64,000 nucleotides of DNA from an uncultured Pirellulaceae bacterium (GTDB lineage Bacteria; Planctomycetota; Planctomycetia; Pirellulales; Pirellulaceae), in assembly GCA_905480235.1 (NCBI GenBank), contig CAJQPP010000136.1, forward strand, positions 1 to 64,000, read 5' to 3'. Below the pieces are notes generated by a model. The model did not search any database, had not been told where the DNA came from, and saw only the letters and a list, made by a program, of their open reading frames with translations. How positions within the stretch are numbered: position 1 is the first letter of the stretch; every line of letters begins with the position of its first letter. Positions 36,932 through 45,144 of the stretch are shown here, in pieces. Position numbers and translations under genes: made by a program.

Positions 36932-37438
36932 ATGGCTGAAAACGTTGAATCCGAAGAACAAGAAGAACCCAAAAAGAGCGGTGGCGGCTCTTTAGTTATC
37001 TGGGCGATTCTTGCGATCATCTCCATCGGCGGCGGATTTGCCGCGCCGCTTGTGGTCTCGTCATTGAGCGCTGCTCAAGAGGACAAGTCGGCATCGCTGG
37101 AGGACGACGAAGGCGAACCACCAGCCCTCATCATTTTCGGTGAAGTAACCGTCAACCTAAACGAGTCCCAACTGAACCGCTATTTGCGACTCAACATATC
37201 GTTGTTGGTTTCTCAAAAGAACAAAAGTGAAATCGAACAGTTACTGGAAAAAAACCAGGCTGTTCTCAAAAGCTGGTTGCTCGGTTACCTGGCGGATAAG
37301 GCGATGGAAGATATTCGCGGAGCGACGGGACAAAACCGTCTGCGACGAGAAATCCAGGCCCATTTCAATTCGGTCCTTTTTCCTGGAAAAGCGCCTTTGA
37401 TTCGCGACGTTCTATTTCAGGAATTCAACATCCAATAG
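36932..37438 (+). CDS. fliL: Flagellar basal body-associated protein FliL
   Basis: A 168-residue single-pass protein. An acidic cytoplasmic start (NVESEEQEEPKKS) and one membrane helix near 22-47 (LVIWAILAIISIGGGFAAPLVV) are followed by a periplasmic FliL domain with FGEVTVNLNESQLNRYLRLNISLLV and a C-terminal VLFPGKAPLIRDVLFQEFNIQ. FliL supports stator function at the inner membrane. It is first in the fliLMNOP-flhA operon. Confidence 0.9.
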   Translation: MAENVESEEQEEPKKSGGGSLVIWAILAIISIGGGFAAPLVVSSLSAAQEDKSASLEDDEGEPPALIIFGEVTVNLNESQLNRYLRLNISLLVSQKNKSEIEQLLEKNQAVLKSWLLGYLADKAMEDIRGATGQNRLRREIQAHFNSVLFPGKAPLIRDVLFQEFNIQ

Positions 37439-37471
37439 CAATTTGGATATTGGCGTTACGGGAGGAATGGA

Positions 37472-38374
37472 ATGACCACAACAAAAAATGAACCTGCGAA
37501 AGTCGAGCCCTTTGACTTTACGCGGCCCGGCAGCCTTTCATCGTCTATTGCTGACGCCTGGCAACGCTGGATTGAGATGCTGACTGCTGATTTCAGTGAA
37601 AGATGGATGCAGCTTGCCAACACGGAAGTAAAAGTTCGTATCGTTGAGCAAATGGCTTTGAGTTTTGACACGGTTCGCCAAAGACTACCCAAGCCAGCGA
37701 TCGGCTGCGGCCTTTCTCTGGGCGCTGCCAAGCTTCCGAGCATGCTGGTCTTTGATCGCCCTCTTGCGTTGGGCATGGTTTTACAAATGCTGGGCGAACC
37801 GGCAGGTGAGTTACCCGAAGATCGGCCTTTGACTTCGATTGAGTTCTCACTTTGCGAGGTTCTATTTCAGAAACTCACTGAATCCATCAGTGAATCGTGG
37901 CCGGACAAAGATCAACTGGATTGCGAATTAGGTTCCATTGACCCTTTTCCCCATCGCAGTCGATTATGGGACCCGCGGAAAATGGTGTTTGTCTGCAGCT
38001 TGCAGCTGGGCCCCGGCGATGACGCACAAAAATGCTACTGGATTCTTCCGCATGACGAGTTAGAAGAGTTACTTTTGCAAACCGAGGCTGGCCAAACGAC
38101 CAACGAAGTTGGCTCGCAACAGAAGATGGCCCAACGGGTTTTAGAAATTAAAGTTCCGCTCACAGTGGAAGTGGGAAGAACGAGTGTTCCCGTTTCCCGA
38201 CTGGCCAATCTGGCCCCTGGCGACGTGTTGGTTTTAGACCAACGGATCAACGAACCTCTCCCGCTTGTCGTCGGTGACTGCGTGAAATTTCACGGTTGGT
38301 TGGGCCGAAATGGTAATCGTCAATTATTCAAAATCTCGGATGTCAGCAGTTCTTTTTCAGGGAGAAAGCCGTGA
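37472..38374 (+). CDS. fliM: Flagellar motor switch protein FliM, lacking the N-terminal CheY-binding peptide
   Basis: A 300-residue C-ring protein. FDFTRPGSLSSS opens the middle domain; a surface-presentation (SpoA) domain occupies about residues 215-290 (LEIKVPLTVEVGRTSVPVSRLANLAPGDVLVLD). The start at 37472 follows GGGAGGAATGGA, so it is well supported. Only about 12 residues precede the core, and there is no LSQxEIDALL segment, which in studied FliM proteins binds phosphorylated CheY. The stop overlaps the fliN start codon by 4 bases (GTGA). Confidence 0.85.
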   Translation: MTTTKNEPAKVEPFDFTRPGSLSSSIADAWQRWIEMLTADFSERWMQLANTEVKVRIVEQMALSFDTVRQRLPKPAIGCGLSLGAAKLPSMLVFDRPLALGMVLQMLGEPAGELPEDRPLTSIEFSLCEVLFQKLTESISESWPDKDQLDCELGSIDPFPHRSRLWDPRKMVFVCSLQLGPGDDAQKCYWILPHDELEELLLQTEAGQTTNEVGSQQKMAQRVLEIKVPLTVEVGRTSVPVSRLANLAPGDVLVLDQRINEPLPLVVGDCVKFHGWLGRNGNRQLFKISDVSSSFSGRKP

Positions 38375-38757
38375 CAGATGATGCCAACGTAAAAGATGAA
38401 CACCAAGTCGATGCAGATCCAAATGCAGAAACAGGTGTCGCTGACGAGATCGAAACTCGTACGCCGGAATACGCTCCCGTGACGGACACCTCCGAGCCCA
38501 ACAACGACAAATCCATCGCCCGGTTCCTTGACGTGGCAGTCACCATTTCGGCGGAACTGGGGCGGGTGACCATTCCCATTGGGGAGTTGATGGAATTGAA
38601 CGAAGGCTCCGTGGTGGAATTAAATCGCTCTGTATCCAGCCCCATCGATTTGATGGCGCAAGGGCGACGCGTAGCGACTGGCGAAGTTGTCGTGGTCGAC
38701 GATTGCTTTGCCGTCCGTATTAAATCGATCGAATCGGCCGAAAACACACAGACGTAA
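38371..38757 (+). CDS. fliN: Flagellar motor switch protein FliN
   Basis: A 128-residue C-ring protein with a GTG start overlapping the fliM stop. The first half is a charged, acidic extension. The C-terminal SpoA domain covers residues 50-128: FLDVAVTISAELGRVTIPIGELMELNEGSVVEL followed by SPIDLMAQGRRVATGEVVVVDD. It works with FliM at the cytoplasmic switch and export gate. Confidence 0.92.
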   Translation: MTDDANVKDEHQVDADPNAETGVADEIETRTPEYAPVTDTSEPNNDKSIARFLDVAVTISAELGRVTIPIGELMELNEGSVVELNRSVSSPIDLMAQGRRVATGEVVVVDDCFAVRIKSIESAENTQT

Positions 38758-38791
38758 GATACCAATCCTCTCTCAGCAAGGACGCTATCAA

Positions 38792-39472
38792 ATGATTAAA
38801 CCAAGCGTATTTTGCGCGGTTGTAATCGCGTTGATTGCGGTCGCCGCAAATCCGGCGACAGCGCAGATCAACGCCTTGCGTGCTCAAGAACAAGGCCCAT
38901 TCCAATTGCAATCGGCTCCGTCGAATCAGGCATGGAATCCCACAGGAAACGTCGGTGTCAACGACTCATCCGCTGCTGCCTCGTTAGCGACTGCGGGCAA
39001 TCAACGGTTTGCAGAGCGAGAAATAGACTTCGGCGGACTGATCACCCAATTGGTGACCTCAACGCTGGTGGTGCTGGGGCTATGCGTGGCGTTTTTATTA
39101 ATCGCCAAGAAATTTCGCCTCGACTCGCTAATTTCACCGCGTGGTAAACCCCGCGAGAGTCACTCCAGTAGCGATATGAAACTGGAATCCACATTGCGAT
39201 TGGGGCGTTGCAACACATTACACATTGTCGAAGCGGGTGGAAATCGCCTGGCTGTGGGCATGGATGCCACGGGGATTAAAACCATCGTGCCACTGCAACC
39301 CATTTTCTCTCAGCAACTCGATGCCATGCAGATGCAGACTGAAACACCGTTATCGAACGAGACGAACGAGACGAACGAAGAGCGACTGGCTCGCCCAACA
39401 CGCCATACCGACGTGGAACCGAGAATGCAGGATCGCTTTGGAAATTACCGGGGCGGTTTTCCAATACTGTGA
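38792..39472 (+). CDS. fliO: FliO-like flagellar assembly protein
   Basis: A 226-residue protein between fliN and fliP, the fliO position. A signal peptide (SVFCAVVIALIAVAANPATAQ) precedes a periplasmic segment, then one membrane helix (LITQLVTSTLVVLGLCVAFLLIA), and a cytoplasmic part with LESTLRLGRCNTLHIVEAGGNRLAVGMDATGIKTI, the FliO pattern. FliO aids FliP assembly. I took ATG 38792; the frame opens upstream at 38687 inside fliN. A 9-base repeat encodes NETNETNEE near the end. Confidence 0.82.
   Translation: MIKPSVFCAVVIALIAVAANPATAQINALRAQEQGPFQLQSAPSNQAWNPTGNVGVNDSSAAASLATAGNQRFAEREIDFGGLITQLVTSTLVVLGLCVAFLLIAKKFRLDSLISPRGKPRESHSSSDMKLESTLRLGRCNTLHIVEAGGNRLAVGMDATGIKTIVPLQPIFSQQLDAMQMQTETPLSNETNETNEERLARPTRHTDVEPRMQDRFGNYRGGFPIL
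39355..39381. repeat. 9-base repeat inside fliO
   Basis: GAACGAGAC occurs at 39355 and 39364, with a diverged third unit at 39373. It encodes a short Asn-Glu-Thr tract. Confidence 0.75.
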
Positions 39473-39519
39473 TTGCCACATCGCCAATCACATAAAGCAC
39501 ATTTTTTACAGGTCGATCC

Positions 39520-40200
39520 ATGGACGTAGTTTTCGACGCTGCGACACAATCTGAGGGATTTCAAGAGTTGGCTGCTCCTTTGCAGTTAGCTCTATTTTTG
39601 GGTGGCATGGTATTGCTGGCCGGAGCGTTAGTTTCGCTTACGGCTTTTACGCGAATTGTCATCGTACTTTCCTTCGTACGGCGTGCGCTGGCGACTCAAG
39701 AAATTCCGCCCAATCCGGTAATCATTGGGCTCTCCCTGTTTCTGACCCTTTTCGTAATGGGACCGACCATCAATTCCATTAATGACAAGGCGCTTACCCC
39801 CATGATCAACGGGGAGATTCAATCCAAAGAAGCGCTTACGAATGCCACTGCGGAATTGCGCGGTTTCATGTTGAATCAAACACGCAAACGGGATCTGATC
39901 CTGTTTCTGGAGCTCTCCAAGGAAGAGGATCTCGAGAAGCCAGAAGATACGCCCATGCGTGCTTTGATTCCTGCATTCATTATCAGCGAATTAAAGACAG
40001 CCTTCATTATGGGCTTCTGCATATACGTCCCCTTCCTGCTGATCGATCTGGTGATTTCGACCGTTCTCATGTCGTTGGGAATGATGATGATGCCGCCGAT
40101 GATCGTATCCACGCCTTGCAAGATATTACTCTTCGTCCTGGTTGATGGCTGGCATCTCGTCGTCATGTCGCTTAGCCAAAGCTTTATCGTTCAGCACTAG
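39520..40200 (+). CDS. fliP: Flagellar biosynthetic protein FliP
   Basis: A 226-residue export-gate protein. It has TAFTRIVIVLSFVRRALATQEIPPNPVIIGLSLFLTLFVMGP, PAFIISELKTAFIMGFCIYVPFLLIDLVI and SLGMMMMPPMIVSTPCKILLFVLVDGW, all FliP hallmarks. Four membrane segments. It lies 47 bases after fliO and 29 bases before flhA; fliQ and fliR are not here. Confidence 0.96.
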   Translation: MDVVFDAATQSEGFQELAAPLQLALFLGGMVLLAGALVSLTAFTRIVIVLSFVRRALATQEIPPNPVIIGLSLFLTLFVMGPTINSINDKALTPMINGEIQSKEALTNATAELRGFMLNQTRKRDLILFLELSKEEDLEKPEDTPMRALIPAFIISELKTAFIMGFCIYVPFLLIDLVISTVLMSLGMMMMPPMIVSTPCKILLFVLVDGWHLVVMSLSQSFIVQH

Positions 40201-40229
40201 CCCCATTAGGAAATACAAGCACCCCCGCA

Positions 40230-42383
40230 ATGTCCAGCCAGTTGTTAACTAGAGCCGACTCCAACAGTTCGTTTGCGCGACGAAGTGACACGATGATATC
40301 GGTCGCTTTGTTGGCCGTAATCGTGGTGCTGTTGGTACCGCTGCCCTCGTTCATTCTGGACATGCTGTTGGCAACTAACTTGGCGATGTCCATTATGTTG
40401 CTGTTGATCACGTTGGGTGCAAAAAAACCCTTGGAAGTTTCTGTATTCCCTTCCTTGTTGCTTTTGCTGACGCTGTACCGATTATCTTTGAACGTTGCCA
40501 CCACACGATTGATTTTGTTGGACGGCGACGCGGGAAAAATCGTCTCCACATTTGGCGGTTTCGTGGTAGGCGGTAGCCTGACCGTAGGGATCGTGGTCTT
40601 CCTGATTCTCGTGATCATTCAATTCATTGTGATCACCAAGGGTGCCAGCCGAATTTCCGAAGTCAACGCCCGGTTTGTGCTGGATGCTATGCCGGGCAAG
40701 CAGATGGCGATTGATTCCGAATTAAATGCGGGAGCGATCGATGATACCGAAGCAAAAACACGGCGTGAACTACTAACCCGAGAAGCCGAATTTTTTGGTG
40801 CCATGGATGGTGCCGGGAAATACGTGCGCGGTGATGCTATCGCTGGTTTGGTAATCACGATCGTCAATATTGTGGGCGGGATCATCTTTGGGATGACCTC
40901 CGGTCGCACCTTTATGGAAGCGATCCAGCTTTACGCTACTTTGACCATCGGCGATGGTCTGCTATCTCAAATACCGGCATTGGTAATAGCTACGACGGCC
41001 GGCCTTTTGGTCACCAAATCTTCGAGTGGAACCAGCATTGGTCATGAACTTGGATTGCAGATGCTCTCCAAACGGCGACCTCTGATGATCGGTTCCATCA
41101 TCATGCTGGTCATTTCATTAACCCCGGGCTTACCGAAAATCCCCTTTATCATTTTATCAATCTTCCTGTTTACCTACTCTCGCCGCTCAGCCGCAGAAGA
41201 ATCCCTTGCGGAACAGGAAGCGCCTGTTGAAAACGATAATGAAGAAGCAGCCCCCGAAGAAACAGGTCTGGAACAGTTCATCGCAACTGATCGAGTCCGT
41301 TTGGAAATTGGCTCTGCCATTATCCCATTAACCAGCTTATCGGGATCGAGTTCGTTGCCTGAGCGGATTGCCGCCACGCGTCGTGATTTGACTCGCAAAT
41401 ACGGCATGTGGATTCCGACGGTCCGTTTACGGGATAACCTGCAGTTGGATTCCAATGAATATCGAGTGCTCATTAATGGGCGCGACGTGGGAAGTGGGGA
41501 GATTCGTCCAGGACAATTCATGGCCATTAATCCGGGCACCGCACGTCTGGAGATCAAAGGCGAAGAGACCATCGAACCAGCGTTTGGGTTAAAAGCACTT
41601 TGGATCCCAGCTGCTTCGCGGCAACGTGCGGAAATCGGCGGGCACACGGTGGTCGATGCTGTGACCGTCCTGGTAACCCACTTGGGTCAAATCCTGCGGC
41701 AGCATGCCCATGAACTGCTAAGTCGCGAAGATCTGCAGAAAATGTTGAATAAATTGCGAGAGGTAGCTCCCACGATTGTGGATGAGTTGAAACCAGACAT
41801 CGTGCAAGCCGCAGTGCTGCGTCGCGTGTTAATTAATTTGCTGTTCGAAAAGGTTTCAATTGCATCGCTGGAGTTAATTCTCGAATCGATTGTGCATCAC
41901 GGTTTGACCTGCAAAGACCCCGATATCTTGACCGATAAAGTACGGGAAGATATCGGCCAAGTCATTTGCGAGCGGTTCCGCAACGAAAACGGACACGTTC
42001 GTGTGTTAGTGGTCGACCCCCACTTGGAAAACCGCCTGCGTCAATTCACTGGCGATGGTCGCGTCACGCTGCCAGCGACCGCACTGGAAGCATTGATCTC
42101 TCACCTACGTCAACAGTGGGAAGCGGTCGCCATGCAAGACCAGGAAGTGGCCTTGCTGGTCGAAGGAAGTTTACGCCGCCCGATGCGACGTGTCATTGAA
42201 CGAGCTTTGCCAGAACTGGCATGTATTTCTTATCGCGAAATACCAAGTGATCTGATGATTGAACCGGTCTCCATTTTGAAATTAGAGTCCGTATTCGGAG
42301 AGGAAGCTCATGCTCCGCAAGGCATGATCCCCAACGCTCAACCCACACCCCATGAAACCCCATTTCAGAACTCGGCAGCCTGA
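40230..42383 (+). CDS. flhA: Flagellar export protein FlhA
   Basis: A 717-residue export-gate component. About eight membrane helices fill the N-terminal half, with the FHIPEP signature region KTRRELLTREAEFFGAMDGAGKYVRGDAIAGL and ITIVNIVGGIIFGM. The cytoplasmic C-terminal half runs from about residue 350, with VADAVTVLVTHLGQILRQHAHELLSREDLQKML and ALLVEGSLRRPMRRVIERALPELACISYREIP. A 40-residue acidic linker joins the halves. FlhA uses the proton gradient to drive substrate export. Confidence 0.97.
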   Translation: MSSQLLTRADSNSSFARRSDTMISVALLAVIVVLLVPLPSFILDMLLATNLAMSIMLLLITLGAKKPLEVSVFPSLLLLLTLYRLSLNVATTRLILLDGDAGKIVSTFGGFVVGGSLTVGIVVFLILVIIQFIVITKGASRISEVNARFVLDAMPGKQMAIDSELNAGAIDDTEAKTRRELLTREAEFFGAMDGAGKYVRGDAIAGLVITIVNIVGGIIFGMTSGRTFMEAIQLYATLTIGDGLLSQIPALVIATTAGLLVTKSSSGTSIGHELGLQMLSKRRPLMIGSIIMLVISLTPGLPKIPFIILSIFLFTYSRRSAAEESLAEQEAPVENDNEEAAPEETGLEQFIATDRVRLEIGSAIIPLTSLSGSSSLPERIAATRRDLTRKYGMWIPTVRLRDNLQLDSNEYRVLINGRDVGSGEIRPGQFMAINPGTARLEIKGEETIEPAFGLKALWIPAASRQRAEIGGHTVVDAVTVLVTHLGQILRQHAHELLSREDLQKMLNKLREVAPTIVDELKPDIVQAAVLRRVLINLLFEKVSIASLELILESIVHHGLTCKDPDILTDKVREDIGQVICERFRNENGHVRVLVVDPHLENRLRQFTGDGRVTLPATALEALISHLRQQWEAVAMQDQEVALLVEGSLRRPMRRVIERALPELACISYREIPSDLMIEPVSILKLESVFGEEAHAPQGMIPNAQPTPHETPFQNSAA

Positions 42384-42395
42384 ACGGCTTAAATA

Positions 42396-42590
42396 ATGCG
42401 AAGGAAGAAAAAACAAACGTTTCCCATTGTAAAGGTCGCAAGCTTGATCTCGTTTTCGGTCTTTACACTTTTGGGAGTAGTCGCCGGCCTACCACCTGAG
42501 GTGGTTTTGGTACGGGTCTGCATTGCAACAGCTATGGTCGTTGTTTTTGGTGTCATTTTCACAAATCTAATCAACTTGATGTCAACGTAA
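42396..42590 (+). CDS. Small two-helix membrane protein between flhA and fliA
   Basis: A 64-residue protein. A very basic start (MRRKKKQTFP) is followed by two hydrophobic segments (SLISFSVFTLLGVVAGLP and VLVRVCIATAMVVVFGVIF). It begins 13 bases after the flhA stop and ends 11 bases before fliA, so it is embedded in the operon. Planctomycete flagellar loci could carry this instead of flhF/flhG, which are absent here. Function unknown; a membrane partner of the export gate or motor is a guess. Confidence 0.65.
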   Translation: MRRKKKQTFPIVKVASLISFSVFTLLGVVAGLPPEVVLVRVCIATAMVVVFGVIFTNLINLMST

Positions 42591-42600
42591 AGCCAGATTT

Positions 42601-43353
42601 ATGAGCACGTTGAAAACTGACATAGGGACACCCGAGAAAGCGAACTTGATGAAACCGTTGACAAATGCCTATCAAGATGCCGCAAAGAAACAAAAGCGCG
42701 ATCGCTTGATCGAAGATCACATGGAATATGTACGGCAAGTTTGCGGTACCCTGTGCAAACGATTGCCGGGAACGGTAGACCTACAAAATCTTCAATCTGC
42801 CGGCATGGTCGGCTTGATCCAAGCCGCACAAAAATTTGACGAGTCCAAGGGAATTAATTTCAAAACTTATTCGTACCCACGGATCCGCGGAGCCATCATC
42901 GATGAAATTCGTCGTAACTCACCACTGACTCAAAAAGCAATGCATCTGGTCGGAAAGGTTCGCACCGCCCTGGAGACATTAGAACCACCAGCTACGACAG
43001 AAGCCATTGCCGCAGCAGCCAAGATCACTCTGCAGGAGGTGGATGAGTGCTTACTTGCCATGCAGATCGCCACACCACAGAACTGTGACGAAGCAGGCTC
43101 CGTCGCCGATCGAGAAATAACACCCGACACGGCACTAGAACAACAAGAACGCATCGAATTGTTGACAGCAGCCATTGAAAACTTACCCGAGCGAGATCGT
43201 TATGTCGTGCAAATGTACTACAACGAAGAACTGCGGCTCAAAGAAATTGGAGCCGTCCTGAATATTTCCGAATCACGAGTTTCCCGCGTACTTGCCAATG
43301 CCGAGTTGCAATTACGGGAGATGATTCGACGTAGTGAAAACGGAATTGATTAA
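42601..43353 (+). CDS. fliA: RNA polymerase sigma-28 factor FliA
   Basis: A 250-residue FliA/WhiG-class sigma factor. Region 2 has DRLIEDHMEYVRQVCGTLCKRLP, then SAGMVGLIQAAQKFDESKGINFKTYSYPRIRGAIIDEIR. Region 4 has ENLPERDRYVVQMYYNEELRLKEIGAVLNISESRVSRVLANAELQL. It directs late flagellar genes and should be held in check by FlgM, which is encoded at 50.7-51.0 kb. Confidence 0.94.
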   Translation: MSTLKTDIGTPEKANLMKPLTNAYQDAAKKQKRDRLIEDHMEYVRQVCGTLCKRLPGTVDLQNLQSAGMVGLIQAAQKFDESKGINFKTYSYPRIRGAIIDEIRRNSPLTQKAMHLVGKVRTALETLEPPATTEAIAAAAKITLQEVDECLLAMQIATPQNCDEAGSVADREITPDTALEQQERIELLTAAIENLPERDRYVVQMYYNEELRLKEIGAVLNISESRVSRVLANAELQLREMIRRSENGID

Positions 43354-43380
43354 CCCCCCTCGAAAAACAAGGATGTTGGC

Positions 43381-43584
43381 ATGCAAGAAGAAAAATCTCG
43401 CGACCGCGTCATTTCCAGTGGAATCGTAACCGACAAAGGGATCGCGCAAGCCATTCCCTGTGGCACTAACCATGCCAATCCTGAAACCTCCGTGCAAGTG
43501 GTTAAAGACGGTGAAGTCGTGCAATCCATCATCATTCGTTGCGCATGCGGCGAAGTTACTCAGGTAATGTGCAAATATGAATAA
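43381..43584 (+). CDS. Small Cys-containing protein downstream of fliA
   Basis: A 67-residue soluble protein with AIPCGTNHANPET and a C-terminal beta segment SIIIRCACGEVTQVMCKYE. The four cysteines (C-x-n, C-x-C, C) could bind a metal. It lies 27 bases after fliA, and its last 8 bases overlap the next gene, so it is an operon member. I do not recognise a named family; conservation in other planctomycete flagellar loci would support it. Confidence 0.6.
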   Translation: MQEEKSRDRVISSGIVTDKGIAQAIPCGTNHANPETSVQVVKDGEVVQSIIIRCACGEVTQVMCKYE

Positions 43585-44482
43585 CCAATTATTTCACCGT
43601 TCTATAAAGCGACTTCCCGTCATAAAGCGACTTCCCGTCACCTTGGCGGCTCTATTCGCGTTGGCGATGTCGGGTTGCCAAATGGTGAATCCCGCCGCGT
43701 GGAACCCAAGCATGGGGCGCAATGTCTCCAATGCGAATCAGGTGGATACGAGACAGTCCGCGCAAAAGCCCACCGGCAATTCCCGCGGGCGGGCAACTCA
43801 GCCTCCCGTACAGCCTCAGGCACAACCTCAGGCATTCACAAATCCGCAACAACCCATGGCCAATCGCCAAGCGGAAGTACAAACCGTAGGTTGGCAAACC
43901 CAGGACGACCAAACCGTTAGGCAGTACCCAGCCAACGCAGGCCAACTCCCACAACCGACATCGGCGAATCCAGCCAACTGGAACGAGGAAATGTCCTATC
44001 CTCCGATGCAAGAATCACACGAGGTCAATCTCTACGAAACAGGGCCTGGCACTTTCCGGTCCAATGCTGTTCAGACCCTGCCTCAATCCGCTACTGAAAA
44101 ACTGATTCAACTTTCTGGTGAAATGCTGGTAATGCGGCAAGAGATGCAAATGTTGCACCAATCGGTACAAGAGCTCAAGGACGATAAAGCTCAGCTGATG
44201 GAAATTCGGCAGGAGCTGAACTTGCGGCTTAATGCGATGGAAGATCGTCTTGAGAACGCATTAGAAAATGAAGCGATGGCTCAATCTCAATACGATGATC
44301 TCAGTCAACGAGTGCAAATCTTCAACGATCGCCGGCAAAAACAAATTTCGGAATTGAATCAAATCATTGATCAACTGGAGGTCCAACTGCGACAAAATCC
44401 GACGCAGCCATCGGGGCCAGCCACGACAGGAAACAGAACCTCCAACCGCCGTTCCACGGGAGTTCGAAATGGTCTTCGCTAA
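43577..44482 (+). CDS. Coiled-coil lipoprotein in the flagellar operon
   Basis: A 301-residue predicted lipoprotein with a signal peptide ending ALAMSGC (Cys about 34). A Gln/Asn/Pro-rich, likely disordered region covers residues 45-170. A coiled coil follows from about 175 to 275 (LIQLSGEMLVMRQEMQMLHQSVQELKDD, then QELNLRLNAMEDRLENALENEAMAQSQYDDL). The N-terminus has an IKRLPV sequence duplicated by an 18-base tandem repeat. It overlaps its neighbours on both sides, so it is co-translated with them. A periplasmic spacer role near the flagellar rings is inferred. Confidence 0.7.
   Translation: MNNQLFHRSIKRLPVIKRLPVTLAALFALAMSGCQMVNPAAWNPSMGRNVSNANQVDTRQSAQKPTGNSRGRATQPPVQPQAQPQAFTNPQQPMANRQAEVQTVGWQTQDDQTVRQYPANAGQLPQPTSANPANWNEEMSYPPMQESHEVNLYETGPGTFRSNAVQTLPQSATEKLIQLSGEMLVMRQEMQMLHQSVQELKDDKAQLMEIRQELNLRLNAMEDRLENALENEAMAQSQYDDLSQRVQIFNDRRQKQISELNQIIDQLEVQLRQNPTQPSGPATTGNRTSNRRSTGVRNGLR
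43604..43639. repeat. 18-base perfect tandem duplication in a lipoprotein signal peptide
   Basis: ATAAAGCGACTTCCCGTC occurs twice in tandem (43604-43621 and 43622-43639), duplicating IKRLPV in the protein. Confidence 0.9.
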
Positions 44483-45125
44483 AACAATCCCACTGGTTTT
44501 GTTGGCTTTGGTATTGCTCTCAGCGCCAGAAATTTGTCACGGGCAATGGGGTGGCTGTCGACAAGTGAATTACGAGTACTCTCTTCCTACTCCCGCTTTT
44601 CAAACGCAAATTCTGAGACCGGATCTCATGAGTTCGGTGCGACGGCTGGCTATTTTAGATTTTGAAAATGGCACGCGAGTGCCTGGCCTCGACAGAAGAG
44701 TACGCACTCAATTTGCGAGTGCGTTACGATCATCCGGAAAGTACGATGTTGCCGACGTGGGCGCGGCATTCCAACAACCTTGCCAAGTCGAAGCGGTTCT
44801 ACGCTCGCAATATCCTATCCAGATTCTAGCCGATTGTTGGAGACTATATCGAGCGGAAGCCGTCTTGTTTGCTCGAATCGATGAATTCCAATCGTACTCA
44901 CCGTTGGGCATCGGGTTCACGGCTCATATCGTCGACTCCCAGGATGCCGTCCTCATTGCTACGGTCAATGACTTTTGGTCCTTGGGGGATCCAGAAATCG
45001 CCAGAGCCTATCGCGATTGGTTGCGAAAAAGACATCGCAAATGCAAAGATCTAAAAATCTACCTTAAGAGCCCTAGAGAGTTCTCTGCCTTTGTGATGGA
45101 TAGAATCGCACTGGAATTGAAGTGA
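44469..45125 (+). CDS. Secreted CsgG/FlgO-like protein
   Basis: A 218-residue protein with a signal peptide (TIPLVLLALVLLSAPEICHG) ending near residue 22. The mature part has SVRRLAILDFENGTRVPGLDRRVRTQFASALRSSGKYDVADV, then ADCWRLYRAEAVLFARIDEFQSYSPLGIGFTAHIVDSQDAVLIATV. That resembles the curli-assembly/LpoB/FlgO-type fold of outer-membrane-associated proteins. The ATG at 44469 overlaps the preceding lipoprotein gene by 14 bases. In vibrios FlgO/FlgT make rings around the basal body, so a similar envelope role here is plausible but is inference. Confidence 0.65.
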   Translation: MVFAKTIPLVLLALVLLSAPEICHGQWGGCRQVNYEYSLPTPAFQTQILRPDLMSSVRRLAILDFENGTRVPGLDRRVRTQFASALRSSGKYDVADVGAAFQQPCQVEAVLRSQYPIQILADCWRLYRAEAVLFARIDEFQSYSPLGIGFTAHIVDSQDAVLIATVNDFWSLGDPEIARAYRDWLRKRHRKCKDLKIYLKSPREFSAFVMDRIALELK

Positions 45126-45144
45126 CTCCCCAATAACCGTGAGA

